Of a DNA stretch of 64,000 bases, positions 1 to 9,525 are shown piece by piece (position 1 is the stretch's first letter; each line of letters opens with the position of its first letter). Under the pieces are notes generated by a model. The model had not been told where the DNA came from, searched no databases, and saw nothing but the letters and a program-made list of their open reading frames with translations. The stretch is taken from the NCBI GenBank assembly GCA_016722655.1, contig JADKIR010000004.1, forward strand, positions 1,984,001 through 2,048,000, in the 5' to 3' direction. This DNA is from Cytophagaceae bacterium. Its GTDB lineage: Bacteria > Bacteroidota > Bacteroidia > Cytophagales > Spirosomataceae. A program made the position numbers and the translations under genes.

Positions 1-264
1 AACGGTACGAGTTTCCCAATACAGAGCGGTCATGGATGTATAGGTTGCAGCGAAGCCAACTACTGGGACAGCGGCAGGATTTATGAAAGAGCTTCGATCT
101 TCCCTGGATTTGGTATTGAGGCCAATGCTGACACCATCGGTAAAGTGGCACTTGGAGTGACTGTTGCCGGGGCTGCAGCTCATGCAGTGATGACTAACAT
201 CAGGAAGAATAATATCATTCATGCCATTGAAGAAGAAGGGAAAGCATCTGAAAAAGAGCTTTAA
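1..264 (+). CDS. hyaA: [NiFe]-hydrogenase small subunit, C-terminal end (partial)
   Basis: The reading frame is open from base 1 and stops at 262-264, giving the last 87 residues. The start lies outside the window. The visible part has the Cys-rich stretch SGHGCIGCSEANYWD, which in this family ligates the iron-sulfur clusters, followed by a hydrophobic segment (about residues 55-70 of the fragment) that anchors the small subunit in the membrane in group 1 uptake enzymes. A charged tail follows. The large subunit starts 49 bp downstream on the same strand, so this is the first visible gene of the hydrogenase operon. By family knowledge it passes electrons from the Ni-Fe site to the cytochrome b subunit. 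The twin-arginine signal expected at the N-terminus cannot be seen here. Confidence 0.93.
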   Translation, partial: NGTSFPIQSGHGCIGCSEANYWDSGRIYERASIFPGFGIEANADTIGKVALGVTVAGAAAHAVMTNIRKNNIIHAIEEEGKASEKEL

Positions 265-313
265 ACCTGTAGAAATTTTAAAAATAATAGAATAATTCAA
301 AAATAGTAATAAT

Positions 314-2038
314 ATGAGTCAGCGAATAGTGGTGGATCCAATAACCCGAATTGAGGGCCACCTTCGTGTTGAAGCCGATATAGAAAACGGAAAAATTAAA
401 GATGCCTATAGCAGCGGTACCATGGTAAGGTTGCTTGAAGAAATCCTTAAAGGTCGTGATCCCCGTGATGCATGGGCATTTGTAGGCAGGGTATGTGGTG
501 TATGTACCAGTACTCACTCTTTGGTAAGTGTTAGAGCAGTTGAAGATGCACTGGGCATAGTTGTTCCACCCAATGCCGAACTGGTAAGAAATATTATGTT
601 TGCCACATTATATATGCATGATCATGTGGTGCATTTTTATCACTTACATGCTATGGACTGGGTGGATGTTGTAAATGCCTTGAAGGCAGATCCAAAGAAA
701 ACTTCAGAGCTTGCTCAAAGTATTTCGCCCTGGCCAAAAAGTTCACCGGGATATTTTTCTGATTTGCAAAAAAGAATCAAAAAGTTTGTTGATAGTGGCC
801 AATTAGGGATTTTTGCCAATGGTTATTGGGGACACCCCGCATATAAACTTCCAGCTGAAGTCAATCTGATTGGTCTGGCTCATTATCTGGAAGCTTTGGA
901 ATGGCAAAAAGAAATAGTGAAAATTCAGGCGATTTTTGGAGGTAAAAACCCTCATCCTAACTATCTGGTAGGTGGTATGGCTTGTTCAGTAGGTTTAGAC
1001 GAGATGAGCGGAATCAATGCAGAAAGACTTAGCTATGTAAAACAACTTCTTGATGAAGGAAAACGATTTATTGAGCAAGTTTATATTCCTGACCTAATGG
1101 CAGTTGCCAGTTTCTATAAAGACTGGGGTGCAATTGGTGGTGGATTAGGAAATTACTTGGTTTACGGCGATTTGCCAACTAACGGATTTGGTGATCCTAA
1201 AGGATTTAAATTCCCGGCAGGAGCAATTTTGAATAAAGATATCAGTAAAATTCATGAGGTAGATCTCAGAAAAGACGAGGAAGTTCAGGAATTTGTAACC
1301 AACTCCTGGTACAGTTATGAGGGAGGAAAAGATGTAGGCTTGCATCCATGGAAAGGTGAAACCAAAATAAACTATACAGGACCAAAACCACCATTCAAAA
1401 ATCTGAATACAGAAGAACCTTATAGTTATCTGAAAACTCCAAGATGGAAAGGTCATGCTATGGAAGTAGGACCTCTGTCAAGGATGTTGGTGGGATATGC
1501 TTCTGGAAGACCAGAATTTAAAGAAGTAGTCGATAAAGCTCTAAAAGATCTTGGAGTACCTGTTACAGCTCTCTTCAGTACCCTCGGTCGTACAGCTGCT
1601 CGTGGCTTGGAAAGTGTTTTGGTAGCTCAGTGGGGTTTGGAATTCTATGACCAACTTATCACCAATATTAAAAATGGAGATACCCGTATGGCAGAGCAAA
1701 GTAAGTTTGACCCATCAACATGGGAGAAAAAATCTATAGGTGTAGGTTATGGCGAAGCTCCTAGAGGTGCATTGGCACACTGGATTAATATTGAAGATCA
1801 GAAAATTGCCAACTATCAATTGGTAGTACCAACCACCTGGAATGCCTCACCACGTGATGCCAAAGGTCAGCGAAGTGCTTATGAAGCCGCATTATTGGAT
1901 ACTCCGGTTGCAGATCCAAATCAGCCTCTGGAATTGCTTAGAACCATCCATAGTTTTGACCCTTGCATGGCTTGTAGCGTTCACTTATATGATGAAGATG
2001 GAAAGCATTTGAGCAGAATAAATGTAGTTGGAGAATAA
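314..2038 (+). CDS. hyaB: [NiFe]-hydrogenase large subunit
   Basis: This 574-residue protein is the catalytic subunit that oxidises H2 at a Ni-Fe(CN)2CO centre. Both metal-binding motifs are present: RVCGVCTSTH at residues 59-68 (Cys61, Cys64) and DPCMACSVH at residues 549-557 (Cys551, Cys554). The N-terminus IVVDPITRIEGHLR is typical of the family. Seventeen residues follow the final His557. In this family a dedicated endopeptidase removes that tail after nickel insertion, and the protease gene (2994-3470) is in the same operon. Length and motif spacing fit membrane-bound uptake (group 1) hydrogenases. The ATG at 314 is followed at once by the conserved N-terminus, so the start is secure. 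Confidence 0.97.
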   Translation: MSQRIVVDPITRIEGHLRVEADIENGKIKDAYSSGTMVRLLEEILKGRDPRDAWAFVGRVCGVCTSTHSLVSVRAVEDALGIVVPPNAELVRNIMFATLYMHDHVVHFYHLHAMDWVDVVNALKADPKKTSELAQSISPWPKSSPGYFSDLQKRIKKFVDSGQLGIFANGYWGHPAYKLPAEVNLIGLAHYLEALEWQKEIVKIQAIFGGKNPHPNYLVGGMACSVGLDEMSGINAERLSYVKQLLDEGKRFIEQVYIPDLMAVASFYKDWGAIGGGLGNYLVYGDLPTNGFGDPKGFKFPAGAILNKDISKIHEVDLRKDEEVQEFVTNSWYSYEGGKDVGLHPWKGETKINYTGPKPPFKNLNTEEPYSYLKTPRWKGHAMEVGPLSRMLVGYASGRPEFKEVVDKALKDLGVPVTALFSTLGRTAARGLESVLVAQWGLEFYDQLITNIKNGDTRMAEQSKFDPSTWEKKSIGVGYGEAPRGALAHWINIEDQKIANYQLVVPTTWNASPRDAKGQRSAYEAALLDTPVADPNQPLELLRTIHSFDPCMACSVHLYDEDGKHLSRINVVGE

Positions 2039-2083
2039 TACCGGCGTAAAATCCTGTTTTTATAAATTTAATATTGTAAAAAA

Positions 2084-2872
2084 ATGACAGATAAATATAT
2101 AAAAATACACCAAATGCGTAGGGTGTATGTGTGGGAGTTGCCGGTAAGGATATATCACTGGCTTAATGCCGGATGTATATTGGTTTTGATAGCTACCGGT
2201 TTTTTAATTGGTGATCCTTTGGCTATAATGAGTTCCAAAGAGGCAACTTTTCAATTTCTGATGGGCTGGGTAAGGTTTTTACATTTTGCTGCAGCTTACA
2301 TTTTTCTTTTTAATTTTTTGTTCAGGCTATATTGGGGTTTTGTGGGGAATAAATATTCTCAATGGCACCAGTTTATACCAAGAGACAAGAAATTTTTGAA
2401 TGAAATATGGCAAATATTAAAAATCGATATTTTGCAATTGAGAGGGAAAGAGCATGTTGGTATCGGACATAATGCTTTGGCCGGTTTTATTTACTTTCTT
2501 ACTTTCATAGCTTTTATAATCCAGATTATCACGGGTTTTGGCCTTTATGCCAATACCAGCGATTGGTGGTTGCCTCAGATGTTTTCCTGGGTGAAACCTC
2601 TTTTTGGAGGTGATATTGAGCTAAGGGCTATTCACCATTGGGCCATGTGGTTTTTTATTCTTTTCACTGTTGTGCACGTTTATCTGGTTTTTTATCATGA
2701 TTATGTTGAAGGTCGTGGTGAAATTTCGTCTATGGGCGGGGGCTGGAAGTTTATCGAGGAAGATATTTTTAAAGAGCACAAAGAGGAAAGACAAAGGGAA
2801 AAATCTAAATTTTTGAGTAAAGTAGTTAAAGGTCTTAAAGCATTAAGCCGACCAAGTCAGAACAAGAAATAA
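2084..2872 (+). CDS. hyaC: Ni/Fe-hydrogenase b-type cytochrome subunit
   Basis: This 262-residue integral membrane protein should transfer electrons from the hydrogenase small subunit to the quinone pool through two b hemes. Four main hydrophobic helices are visible. Histidines suited to heme ligation lie in RIYHWLNAG (N-terminal helix), VRFLHFAAAY, and the C-terminal HHWAMWFF and VHVYLVFYHDY segments, the usual HyaC/CybH arrangement. A charged cytoplasmic tail rich in Lys and Glu ends the protein. The gene lies 45 bp behind hyaB. An upstream ATG-initiated N-terminus of about 15 residues precedes the conserved YVWELPVRIYHW, which is normal for the family. Confidence 0.95.
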   Translation: MTDKYIKIHQMRRVYVWELPVRIYHWLNAGCILVLIATGFLIGDPLAIMSSKEATFQFLMGWVRFLHFAAAYIFLFNFLFRLYWGFVGNKYSQWHQFIPRDKKFLNEIWQILKIDILQLRGKEHVGIGHNALAGFIYFLTFIAFIIQIITGFGLYANTSDWWLPQMFSWVKPLFGGDIELRAIHHWAMWFFILFTVVHVYLVFYHDYVEGRGEISSMGGGWKFIEEDIFKEHKEERQREKSKFLSKVVKGLKALSRPSQNKK

Positions 2873-2888
2873 TTAATTTAGACAAGCA

Positions 2889-2980
2889 AGAAGCTATATA
2901 TTTGAATTTCGGAAGCCATTGGAAGGTTTGAAATAAACAATTAGATATGGTCCGCAGAATTTTATATATGGCTTCTTTTT
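2889..2980 (+). promoter_or_regulatory. Possible intra-operon attenuator hairpin before hyaD
   Basis: In the 121-bp gap between hyaC and hyaD, the arm ATGGCTTC (2968-2975), followed by a T-run (2976-2981), can pair with GAAGCCAT at 2912-2919. It can pair alternatively with AGAAGC plus TATATA at 2889-2900. The hairpin followed by Ts, 14 nt before the hyaD ATG, resembles a weak terminator with two competing upstream partners. The loop in the better pairing is long (about 48 nt), so the structure may be only moderately stable. The role is inferred; it could lower hyaD expression relative to the structural genes. Confidence 0.3.
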
Positions 2981-2993
2981 TAATAGAAATAAT

Positions 2994-3470
2994 ATGGTAA
3001 AACCTGTATTGATTTTAGGAATTGGAAATTATCTCATGGGAGATGAGGGTGTGGGAGTACATATTGCCAGAGCATTGGAAAGTGAATTAGTTTCTGAGGA
3101 TATCGATGTCATAGATGGTGGTACCGGAGGATTTCATCTCTTAGAATTATTTGAGCAATATCCTCATATCATTTTGGTAGATGCTACCCTTGACTCCAAC
3201 CCTACGGGAACAATCAGGTTGATAAGGCCCAGGTTTGCCGCAGATTTCCCACATGCAATGAGTACCCATGATATAGGACTCAAAGACCTGGTAAGTGCTT
3301 TGCAGTTATTAGACAAAATGCCAGATGTACATTTATTTGTGGTTAGTATTGAGACTATTCAGCAACAAGGAATTGAGCTTACTCCGGAGATAGAATCAGT
3401 TTTTCCGGAAGTAAAATCCAGAGTTTTGGATTTGGCCAATCAATTGTTGAAAGCGTACGAGGTAGTTTAG
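2994..3470 (+). CDS. hyaD: Hydrogenase maturation protease (HyaD/HybD family)
   Basis: This 158-residue protein begins with ILGIGNYLMGDEGVGVHIAR, the family signature in which Glu and a following Asp/His pair bind the nickel of the precursor. IDGGTGGFHLLELF and STHDIGLKDL carry the other conserved acidic and His residues. It is expected to clip the C-terminal peptide from the large subunit HyaB after the DPCxxCxxH motif, which lets the active site close. It is the last gene of the visible hydrogenase operon and ends 25 bp before a strong terminator. The hyp accessory genes for metal-centre assembly are not in this window. Confidence 0.94.
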   Translation: MVKPVLILGIGNYLMGDEGVGVHIARALESELVSEDIDVIDGGTGGFHLLELFEQYPHIILVDATLDSNPTGTIRLIRPRFAADFPHAMSTHDIGLKDLVSALQLLDKMPDVHLFVVSIETIQQQGIELTPEIESVFPEVKSRVLDLANQLLKAYEVV

Positions 3471-3494
3471 ACTATTTTGAAATATTATTTATTC

Positions 3495-3532
3495 AAAAAG
3501 CCCTCTGTTGAAAATTCTTCAGAGGGCTTTTT
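3495..3532. terminator. Bidirectional rho-independent terminator
   Basis: Perfect 13-bp arms AAAAAGCCCTCTG (3495-3507) and CAGAGGGCTTTTT (3520-3532) surround a 12-nt loop. The A and T runs on both sides let it act for hyaD (+) and for the convergent lipoprotein gene that ends at 3538 (-). Confidence 0.9.
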
Positions 3533-3537
3533 AATTT

Positions 3538-5610
3538 CTAAGGTTTCGGAATTTTAAATTTAACAAATGAGGTTTCGTCGCATGACCATTCGGTTACACC
3601 ACCCCAAAACTCAAAATCAACTCTGGTGAAATATTGACAGGTGGCCGTTCCCTCAGCTCCAAAAATCAGATAATCATTATCAGAGCTTTTTAGAGGAAGA
3701 TTTTTGCCATCCAATGATGTCATTACCCATTTTTGGCCACCACCTTCAATCCAGGATTCTACATTAAAGGTATTTAATACTGTCTTATTGGCGTTGGCAA
3801 CGGCGGTGATTTTCATAACAATGGTACCTTCATCGTACACTAGTTTTTTATCGACTTTAAAGGTATTTCCGCTCCAGGTACCTGTGTATTTGAGATCTAC
3901 GCCTTCTTCGACATCTTCTTCTTTTAAGGCACCAAAATGTACCACATGACCATTTGCCTCTTTTCCTTTTAACCAATACTCAAAAGAGACAGTTTTTTCA
4001 TACACTACCTTAATCCATTTAAAATCAATGTATTTCGGTAAAAGCTTATTGTTTTTATCAATATTACCATTTCTCCATCCATAAATGTAAACTCCTATTT
4101 TATTTAAACCAGGTTTTAAAAGAATATACCTGTTTATGCCCGTTCCTTCAGTTTTTAAAGGAGTCCCTTTTTCATCATATAATTCAACCCCAATACTTTT
4201 TTTTCCTTTATAATTATTCCAATTTTCAGCTGATGGACAAATAGCCAGCAATCTTAGCGTGTCAAGATCGGTATTCAGACTATCTCCAATTTCATATCCT
4301 GAGCCATCGTTGACCCAAAGCTGATATTCAGGGAAAGTATTAGGTGCTACAGTGCCTATTTTTTTGCTCGTAACCTCTGACCATCTCTGTCCAATTTTAC
4401 TCCATTCAATATGTGCAGTTTTTGCATGATGAGTAATGTAAGGATAGGAGTGATCCGAATCTTGACCATTAGCTTTTGCAACGTAAGGATTAAAATTCTC
4501 GCCTGCCAAAGTAATATTTTGGGCGGTATTTGGTGTATTGGGGTCCGAAATGAACAGTTTTCCTGCTGAAATATCGACTTTGTAACATATAAGAGCATGG
4601 CCTCCCATATCTGAAAACCCATTAACAATGCCTTTTACTCTGTAAATTCCGATTGCTTGTGGCTCACCTGTGGTTAGAATTGCCCCAGCAATACTATACA
4701 TTTTGAGTTTATCCACTTTCCTGTTCAAGTCAATGTTTTTCCAATAAAAATTATTTAATGTCCCCTCCCAATCCAGGTCATTCTGAATGACTGAACAAAG
4801 CCTGTAACCAAGAGCGTTTTCTTCCTGAATATTGCTTAGTGTATTGTATTTATTGAATAGGTTTCCTTCGGTTTTCTTTTTTTCGAAATAGTAATACATC
4901 GCAGCGAAATTTTGTCCGGCACAATGACCGCCAGGAGCAATGTATGAGCCATAATTTACAAATTCCCAATCATCAATTCCCAGTTTAAATCCGGAATTTA
5001 CTACAGGGATATCTTTAAACACCGATTCAGCTATTGATGAAATCATAATATTTGCAAAGCCTTCGCCGGCCTTTGCTTTTTTCAAACCTTGAGAATTCAT
5101 AAGTGTAGATGATGAAAAATGCCTGGTAGTTATAGTCACCGAATTATCATCATAATACTCAACCGGAATAGGTTCAATTTTACCATTGGTAGCATCTACA
5201 AAATAAGCCATCGGAAAATGTCCCTGAGGTAGTTTAGCAGGTATTTTCAAAAACATTATTCCGTTTGAATAACCACCACCATTTTCAATCTTAATAATTG
5301 GAGAAAGTGGTTTAATATATTGACCAAACTCTGATGAGGTGGCATCAGTTGTGGAAATAGTAAATTGCCGGGAACCGGAAAAAGCCCCCTTAGGTACAGT
5401 TATGGTCATTCCTTTTAAATCTCCAGTGCTTACATTTACTATCCCTCCGGAATTAGGTACGGACGAACTGGCCACCTGAGTAAAAGTCCCCAAATTAATC
5501 TTGTATTCATTGCTGGCAGGTTTTATTTCATCTTTGTTGAACAAGCCGCAACTTTGAAACAGCAACATCATAACTGCCAAAACCGAGATCTTTTTAATTA
5601 TGGTTTTCAT
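3538..5610 (-). CDS. Large lipoprotein with ZU5-like and cysteine-peptidase-like regions
   Basis: A 690-residue protein with a lipoprotein signal peptide ending in the lipobox LFQSC (about residues 17-21), so it should be anchored in the envelope. Residues about 45-115 (VNVSTGDLKGMTITVPKGAF) resemble a ZU5-like beta domain. The middle holds GGHCAGQNFAAMYYYF (about residue 230), later GGHALICYKV (about 340) and FISDPNTP. That Cys ... His ... Asp order is what a papain/C39-type peptidase fold would show. The C-terminal third is beta-rich and ends with a WGGVTEWSC segment. The substrate is unknown and no named family was firmly recognised. The gene stands alone between a bidirectional terminator and a 350-bp spacer. 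Activity is inferred only from the order of the residues. Confidence 0.7.
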   Translation of the reverse strand: MKTIIKKISVLAVMMLLFQSCGLFNKDEIKPASNEYKINLGTFTQVASSSVPNSGGIVNVSTGDLKGMTITVPKGAFSGSRQFTISTTDATSSEFGQYIKPLSPIIKIENGGGYSNGIMFLKIPAKLPQGHFPMAYFVDATNGKIEPIPVEYYDDNSVTITTRHFSSSTLMNSQGLKKAKAGEGFANIMISSIAESVFKDIPVVNSGFKLGIDDWEFVNYGSYIAPGGHCAGQNFAAMYYYFEKKKTEGNLFNKYNTLSNIQEENALGYRLCSVIQNDLDWEGTLNNFYWKNIDLNRKVDKLKMYSIAGAILTTGEPQAIGIYRVKGIVNGFSDMGGHALICYKVDISAGKLFISDPNTPNTAQNITLAGENFNPYVAKANGQDSDHSYPYITHHAKTAHIEWSKIGQRWSEVTSKKIGTVAPNTFPEYQLWVNDGSGYEIGDSLNTDLDTLRLLAICPSAENWNNYKGKKSIGVELYDEKGTPLKTEGTGINRYILLKPGLNKIGVYIYGWRNGNIDKNNKLLPKYIDFKWIKVVYEKTVSFEYWLKGKEANGHVVHFGALKEEDVEEGVDLKYTGTWSGNTFKVDKKLVYDEGTIVMKITAVANANKTVLNTFNVESWIEGGGQKWVMTSLDGKNLPLKSSDNDYLIFGAEGTATCQYFTRVDFEFWGGVTEWSCDETSFVKFKIPKP

Positions 5611-5960
5611 CTTAATAAAATTTACATCATTTGCTATAAAAATAAGTTGACGGAATAGTTAGTAACCAGAAGAGTTTGAGATTTGATAAAGAAAAAATAG
5701 TCCTCATTGCAAAACCGGGCGGTATTTTCTGAAATAAAGTTTAAATCTAAATTCATATTTTGCAAAGTTGGAAGTCATAGTTTCCGGTGACAAAAGTCAT
5801 AAAATCGACTATAATTCGAGCGGATTTTTAATTTGGTAGTTATATTTTAACCTTTGGTCATTTTTTTTTAATACATTAGTTGAAATAATTTACTTTTGAA
5901 TTTACTATGCAACTATTCTAAAATCTTTGTTTCTATTTTCTAAAATAACTTAAACAAACT
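5611..5960. other. Divergent intergenic region with a Bacteroidota-type -7 box
   Basis: This 350-bp AT-rich spacer separates two divergent genes. TACTTTTG at 5891-5898 matches the Bacteroidota -7 consensus TAnnTTTG and lies about 63 bp before the metalloprotease ATG. No convincing -33 TTTG sits at the right distance. No open reading frame or RNA gene was recognised. Confidence 0.35.
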
Positions 5961-8540
5961 ATGCTCAAACACTACCGGGTATTATTAATGGCGGCCTTTG
6001 TGCTGATTCAGGGAATTGCCATTGCTCAAAAAAAAGATAAAAAATCAGATCAGACACCGGCGGTAGCCGAACAACCTAAGAAACCAGAGGCTCCCAAAAA
6101 ACCAGAAACACCTAAAAAAGGCCCTAAACCCTATAAAGAGGTGATCGATAGCACGGTTGTTAGTAAGAAAGGTTTAATGACTGTCCACAAAGCCGACGAT
6201 AAATATTATTTCGAATTGGCTGACTCGCTTTTTGGAAGAGAAATTATGGCCATTACAAGATATTCAAAAACTCCGGCCGGAGGTGGAATATTTGGTGGAG
6301 AAGAAGTGAATCGCCAGGTAGTAAAATGGGAAAAAGGCCCTTCCAATAATATCTTTCTGAGATCAATCACTTATGTAATCATGTCGCCTGACAGTACCAA
6401 ACCTATGGCTCAGGCAGTGAAAAATTCAAGTGCCGACCCGATTATTGGTAATTTTGAAATAAAAGCTATTAAAAAAGACTCTTCCGATAAAAGAAAAACC
6501 AGCTATGTGATTGACGTAACTTCCCTTTTTGATGCCGATATCCAGACATTTTCTTTAGGTTCTATTGATAAACAGGTATTGAACATTGTTGCTTTTCAGA
6601 AGGATAAATCATACATAGAAAAGATAAATGCCTATCCAATTAATATTGAAATTAGGATGGTTAAGACTTTCAGTACCACGCCACCGAGAATCTCACTAAC
6701 TCCAATGCCTCAAATTGGAACCAATTTGCCAGCTGCTTTAGATGCAGGTGTTTTGACTATGGAGTTTAATACCTCGTTGATATTATTGCCCAAAACTCCC
6801 ATGCGTAAAAGGCTTTTTGATGCACGTGTAGGTTATTTTGCCAATCAATACAGCGTTTTTGAGGAAGAGTCTCAAAAATCAGATAAAGATGTGTTTGCTG
6901 TGAGATGGAGACTGGAACCCAAATCAAAAGAAGATGCTGAAAAACAGAAAAAAGGTGAGTTAATTGAGCCTAAAAAACCAATAGTTTATTATATCGACCC
7001 TGCTACTCCAGAAAAATGGAAGAATTATATCAAAGAAGGGATAAATGACTGGAAACCTGCATTCGAAGCTGCAGGATGGAAGGATGCAATCAGAGGTGAA
7101 TTCTGGCCTGAAAACGATTCAACGATGAGTCTTGAAGATGCCCGTTATTCAGTTGTTCGTTATTTTGCTGCAGATATACAGAATGCTTACGGTCCAAATG
7201 TTCATGACCCTCGCTCTGGTGAAATCATCGAAAGTCACATTGGTTGGTATCACAATATTATGAGTTTGCTCCGTAACTGGTATTTGATTCAAACCGGTGC
7301 CACAGATCCTGCAGCTGGAAAGAAAAAATTTGACGATCACCTTATGGGAGAGTTGATCAGGTTTGTATCATCACACGAAGTTGGTCATACGCTTGGATTA
7401 CGTCATAACATGGGTGCATCATCGGCAACCCCAGTGGAAAAACTTCGTGATCCGGCATTTCAGGAGAAAAACGGTCATACTTCTTCGATTATGGACTACG
7501 CCCGTTTTAACTACGTAGCACAGCCCGGCGACGGAGTGAAGCATTTCTTCCCTCGCATTGGTGATTATGACAAATGGGCTATCAAATGGGGTTACAGCTA
7601 TTTTGATGACTCAAAAACCGAAGACACTGACAAGGCTATTTTGAATGAGATGACCAAAGAAGCCTACAAAAATCCAAGGTTGAGGTTTGGTACTGAAATC
7701 AGTCCTTATGATCCTCGTTATCAGACCGAAGATATTGGTGACAACGCCATGAGGGCCTCAGAATATGGTATTAAAAACCTTCAGAGGATATTACCTAAAC
7801 TACCTGAATGGTTCAAAGAAAACGGTGAAAGTTACCTGGAACTGGATGAAGTATATGGTCAGTTGGTAGGTCAATATCGCAGGTATATGGGGCATGTAAC
7901 CAAAAATGTTGGCGGTATTTACGACAACCCAAAAACCTATGACATGGAAGGTAACCAGTTTGAAATCGTGCCAAGAGCCATTCAAAAAGATGCAGTGAGC
8001 TTCCTAAACAAACAATTGTTTGAAACCCCAACCTGGTTGATGGATCAGAGTATTTTGGCCAAAACCAAACCAGAAAACGGTGTAGAAGCCATAAAATCAA
8101 TTCAGGATGCTACACTATCTAACCTTTTTGCCGGTGATAGAGCCGTTAGGTTGATGGAGGGAAGTGCAGTCAGTGCTGCCAACTATTCAGTAGATGAAAT
8201 GATGAATGATTTGAAGGGAGGTATATTCAGTGAATTGAAATCAAAAACCAGCATTGATATGTATCGTCGGAATTTGCAGAAATTATACGTTGACAAGGTG
8301 ATTACTTTGTTGAATCCTGGCAAAACTACAGTGAGGGCTATTCCGGTAGGTGTTACTTATGGCTTTAGCATGCGTACGGTTGATTTGAATGAAACGGATC
8401 TTCCTTCTATAGCCCGTGGACATTTAGTTGCTTTGAAAGCAGAACTTGCTGGTTCGTCAGCGAGAATTACAGATAAAATCAGCAAATATCATGTTCAGGA
8501 TTTAGTTGCCAGAATAACCAAGGCTCTGGATCCGAAATAA
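5961..8540 (+). CDS. Secreted zinc-dependent metalloprotease (DUF5117/DUF5118-type)
   Basis: An 859-residue protein. Residues 1-22 are a signal peptide ending AIAQ, followed by a Lys/Pro-rich linker (about 23-55). The middle contains the zincin signature HEVGHTLGLRH (about residues 472-482), with the third zinc His and a downstream SSIMDYARFNY Met-turn (SIMDY), as in metzincins. Domain order matches the Bacteroidota zinc-dependent metalloproteases annotated as DUF5117-DUF4953. It is probably periplasmic or surface-exposed, and the natural substrate is not known. The gene is monocistronic, with its own terminator 16 bp after the stop. Confidence 0.88.
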   Translation: MLKHYRVLLMAAFVLIQGIAIAQKKDKKSDQTPAVAEQPKKPEAPKKPETPKKGPKPYKEVIDSTVVSKKGLMTVHKADDKYYFELADSLFGREIMAITRYSKTPAGGGIFGGEEVNRQVVKWEKGPSNNIFLRSITYVIMSPDSTKPMAQAVKNSSADPIIGNFEIKAIKKDSSDKRKTSYVIDVTSLFDADIQTFSLGSIDKQVLNIVAFQKDKSYIEKINAYPINIEIRMVKTFSTTPPRISLTPMPQIGTNLPAALDAGVLTMEFNTSLILLPKTPMRKRLFDARVGYFANQYSVFEEESQKSDKDVFAVRWRLEPKSKEDAEKQKKGELIEPKKPIVYYIDPATPEKWKNYIKEGINDWKPAFEAAGWKDAIRGEFWPENDSTMSLEDARYSVVRYFAADIQNAYGPNVHDPRSGEIIESHIGWYHNIMSLLRNWYLIQTGATDPAAGKKKFDDHLMGELIRFVSSHEVGHTLGLRHNMGASSATPVEKLRDPAFQEKNGHTSSIMDYARFNYVAQPGDGVKHFFPRIGDYDKWAIKWGYSYFDDSKTEDTDKAILNEMTKEAYKNPRLRFGTEISPYDPRYQTEDIGDNAMRASEYGIKNLQRILPKLPEWFKENGESYLELDEVYGQLVGQYRRYMGHVTKNVGGIYDNPKTYDMEGNQFEIVPRAIQKDAVSFLNKQLFETPTWLMDQSILAKTKPENGVEAIKSIQDATLSNLFAGDRAVRLMEGSAVSAANYSVDEMMNDLKGGIFSELKSKTSIDMYRRNLQKLYVDKVITLLNPGKTTVRAIPVGVTYGFSMRTVDLNETDLPSIARGHLVALKAELAGSSARITDKISKYHVQDLVARITKALDPK

Positions 8541-8555
8541 TTTCAAATTATGCTT

Positions 8556-8596
8556 AAAACATAAAGGCCATTCGAATAGAGTGGCCTTTATGTTTT
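8556..8596. terminator. Rho-independent terminator between convergent genes
   Basis: Arms AAAACATAAAGGCCA (8556-8570) and TGGCCTTTATGTTTT (8582-8596) are perfect complements with an 11-nt loop. It serves the metalloprotease (+) and probably also the convergent hydrolase (-). Confidence 0.88.
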
Positions 8597-8612
8597 TTAT
8601 CCAAAAAATTGA

Positions 8613-9293
8613 TTAAACTTCAATTATATCACCAACTCCCGGCAAAATCAGCTCCTTATCCGCAGCTGAAAAAGCAGCCTTAGCAGCATGATGGTCGATT
8701 TTTATAGGTGGAAACGAATCAAAATGACATCCGATAACTTTGTTGACCTGAGCAAAATCGGCCGCCAGGATTGCATCCTCAAAGCCCATTGTAAAATAAT
8801 CGCCTACAGCCATGATGGCAAAATCCAGTGGAGGGCAGATTCTGGGTATTAACTGCATGTCAATTGTAAGTGCAGTATCTCCTGAGTAGTAAAAACAATG
8901 ACTTTTATCCCAAATTACAAATCCCATTGGGTTTCCTCCGTAAGTGCCATCAGGTAGGACACTGGAATGTATAGCCACTACATTTTTTACTGTAAATCCA
9001 TCCAATGTTACTTTACCGCCTATGTTCATTCCATAACCAGAAAGCCCTTTGGCTTCGTACCATGACATGATTTCAAAATTACTGATGATTTTCGCACCGG
9101 TTCTTTTAGCTATTTCTACTGCATCAGCCACATGATCCCCATGCCCATGTGAAATCAGAATATAGTCAGCCTCAATAGTCTCAGGTTTGATTGCTGTGGC
9201 CAGAGGATTGCCACTGATAAACGGATCGAAAAGAAGTTTTTTGCCTGCAAATTCTACTAAAAAACAGGAATGACCGAAATATTTTATTTTCAT
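8613..9293 (-). CDS. UPF0173-type metal-dependent hydrolase (metallo-beta-lactamase fold)
   Basis: A 226-residue cytoplasmic protein with no signal peptide. It starts MKIKYFGHSCFLVEF and carries LISHGHGDHVADAVEI (HxHxDH in the form HGHGDH at about residues 49-54), YYSGDTALTIDM and IGCHFDSFPPI, the successive metal-ligand motifs of the metallo-beta-lactamase fold. Length and the GHSCF start match the UPF0173/YtkL family. The family is annotated as metal-dependent hydrolases of undefined substrate. Neighbours give no clue to its role: it converges with the metalloprotease and diverges from the PLP enzyme. Confidence 0.92.
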   Translation of the reverse strand: MKIKYFGHSCFLVEFAGKKLLFDPFISGNPLATAIKPETIEADYILISHGHGDHVADAVEIAKRTGAKIISNFEIMSWYEAKGLSGYGMNIGGKVTLDGFTVKNVVAIHSSVLPDGTYGGNPMGFVIWDKSHCFYYSGDTALTIDMQLIPRICPPLDFAIMAVGDYFTMGFEDAILAADFAQVNKVIGCHFDSFPPIKIDHHAAKAAFSAADKELILPGVGDIIEV

Positions 9294-9525
9294 GATGACA
9301 ATATTTTCTCACATAAATATAGAGCAAATTAAAAAACATATTACATAAAATATGATTTTTTCGATTTTGAGAAATAATTAAAGCTTGGATTTTTTTAATA
9401 AAAGAAAAAAGAATAATACACTAATAAAAATATAAAAAATAGAAAAAAACAATATAATAATTAAAATGCTTGGAAAAATAATTTATATTTTTAATTTTTA
9501 TGGAAAATATCAAACCTAAAATAAA

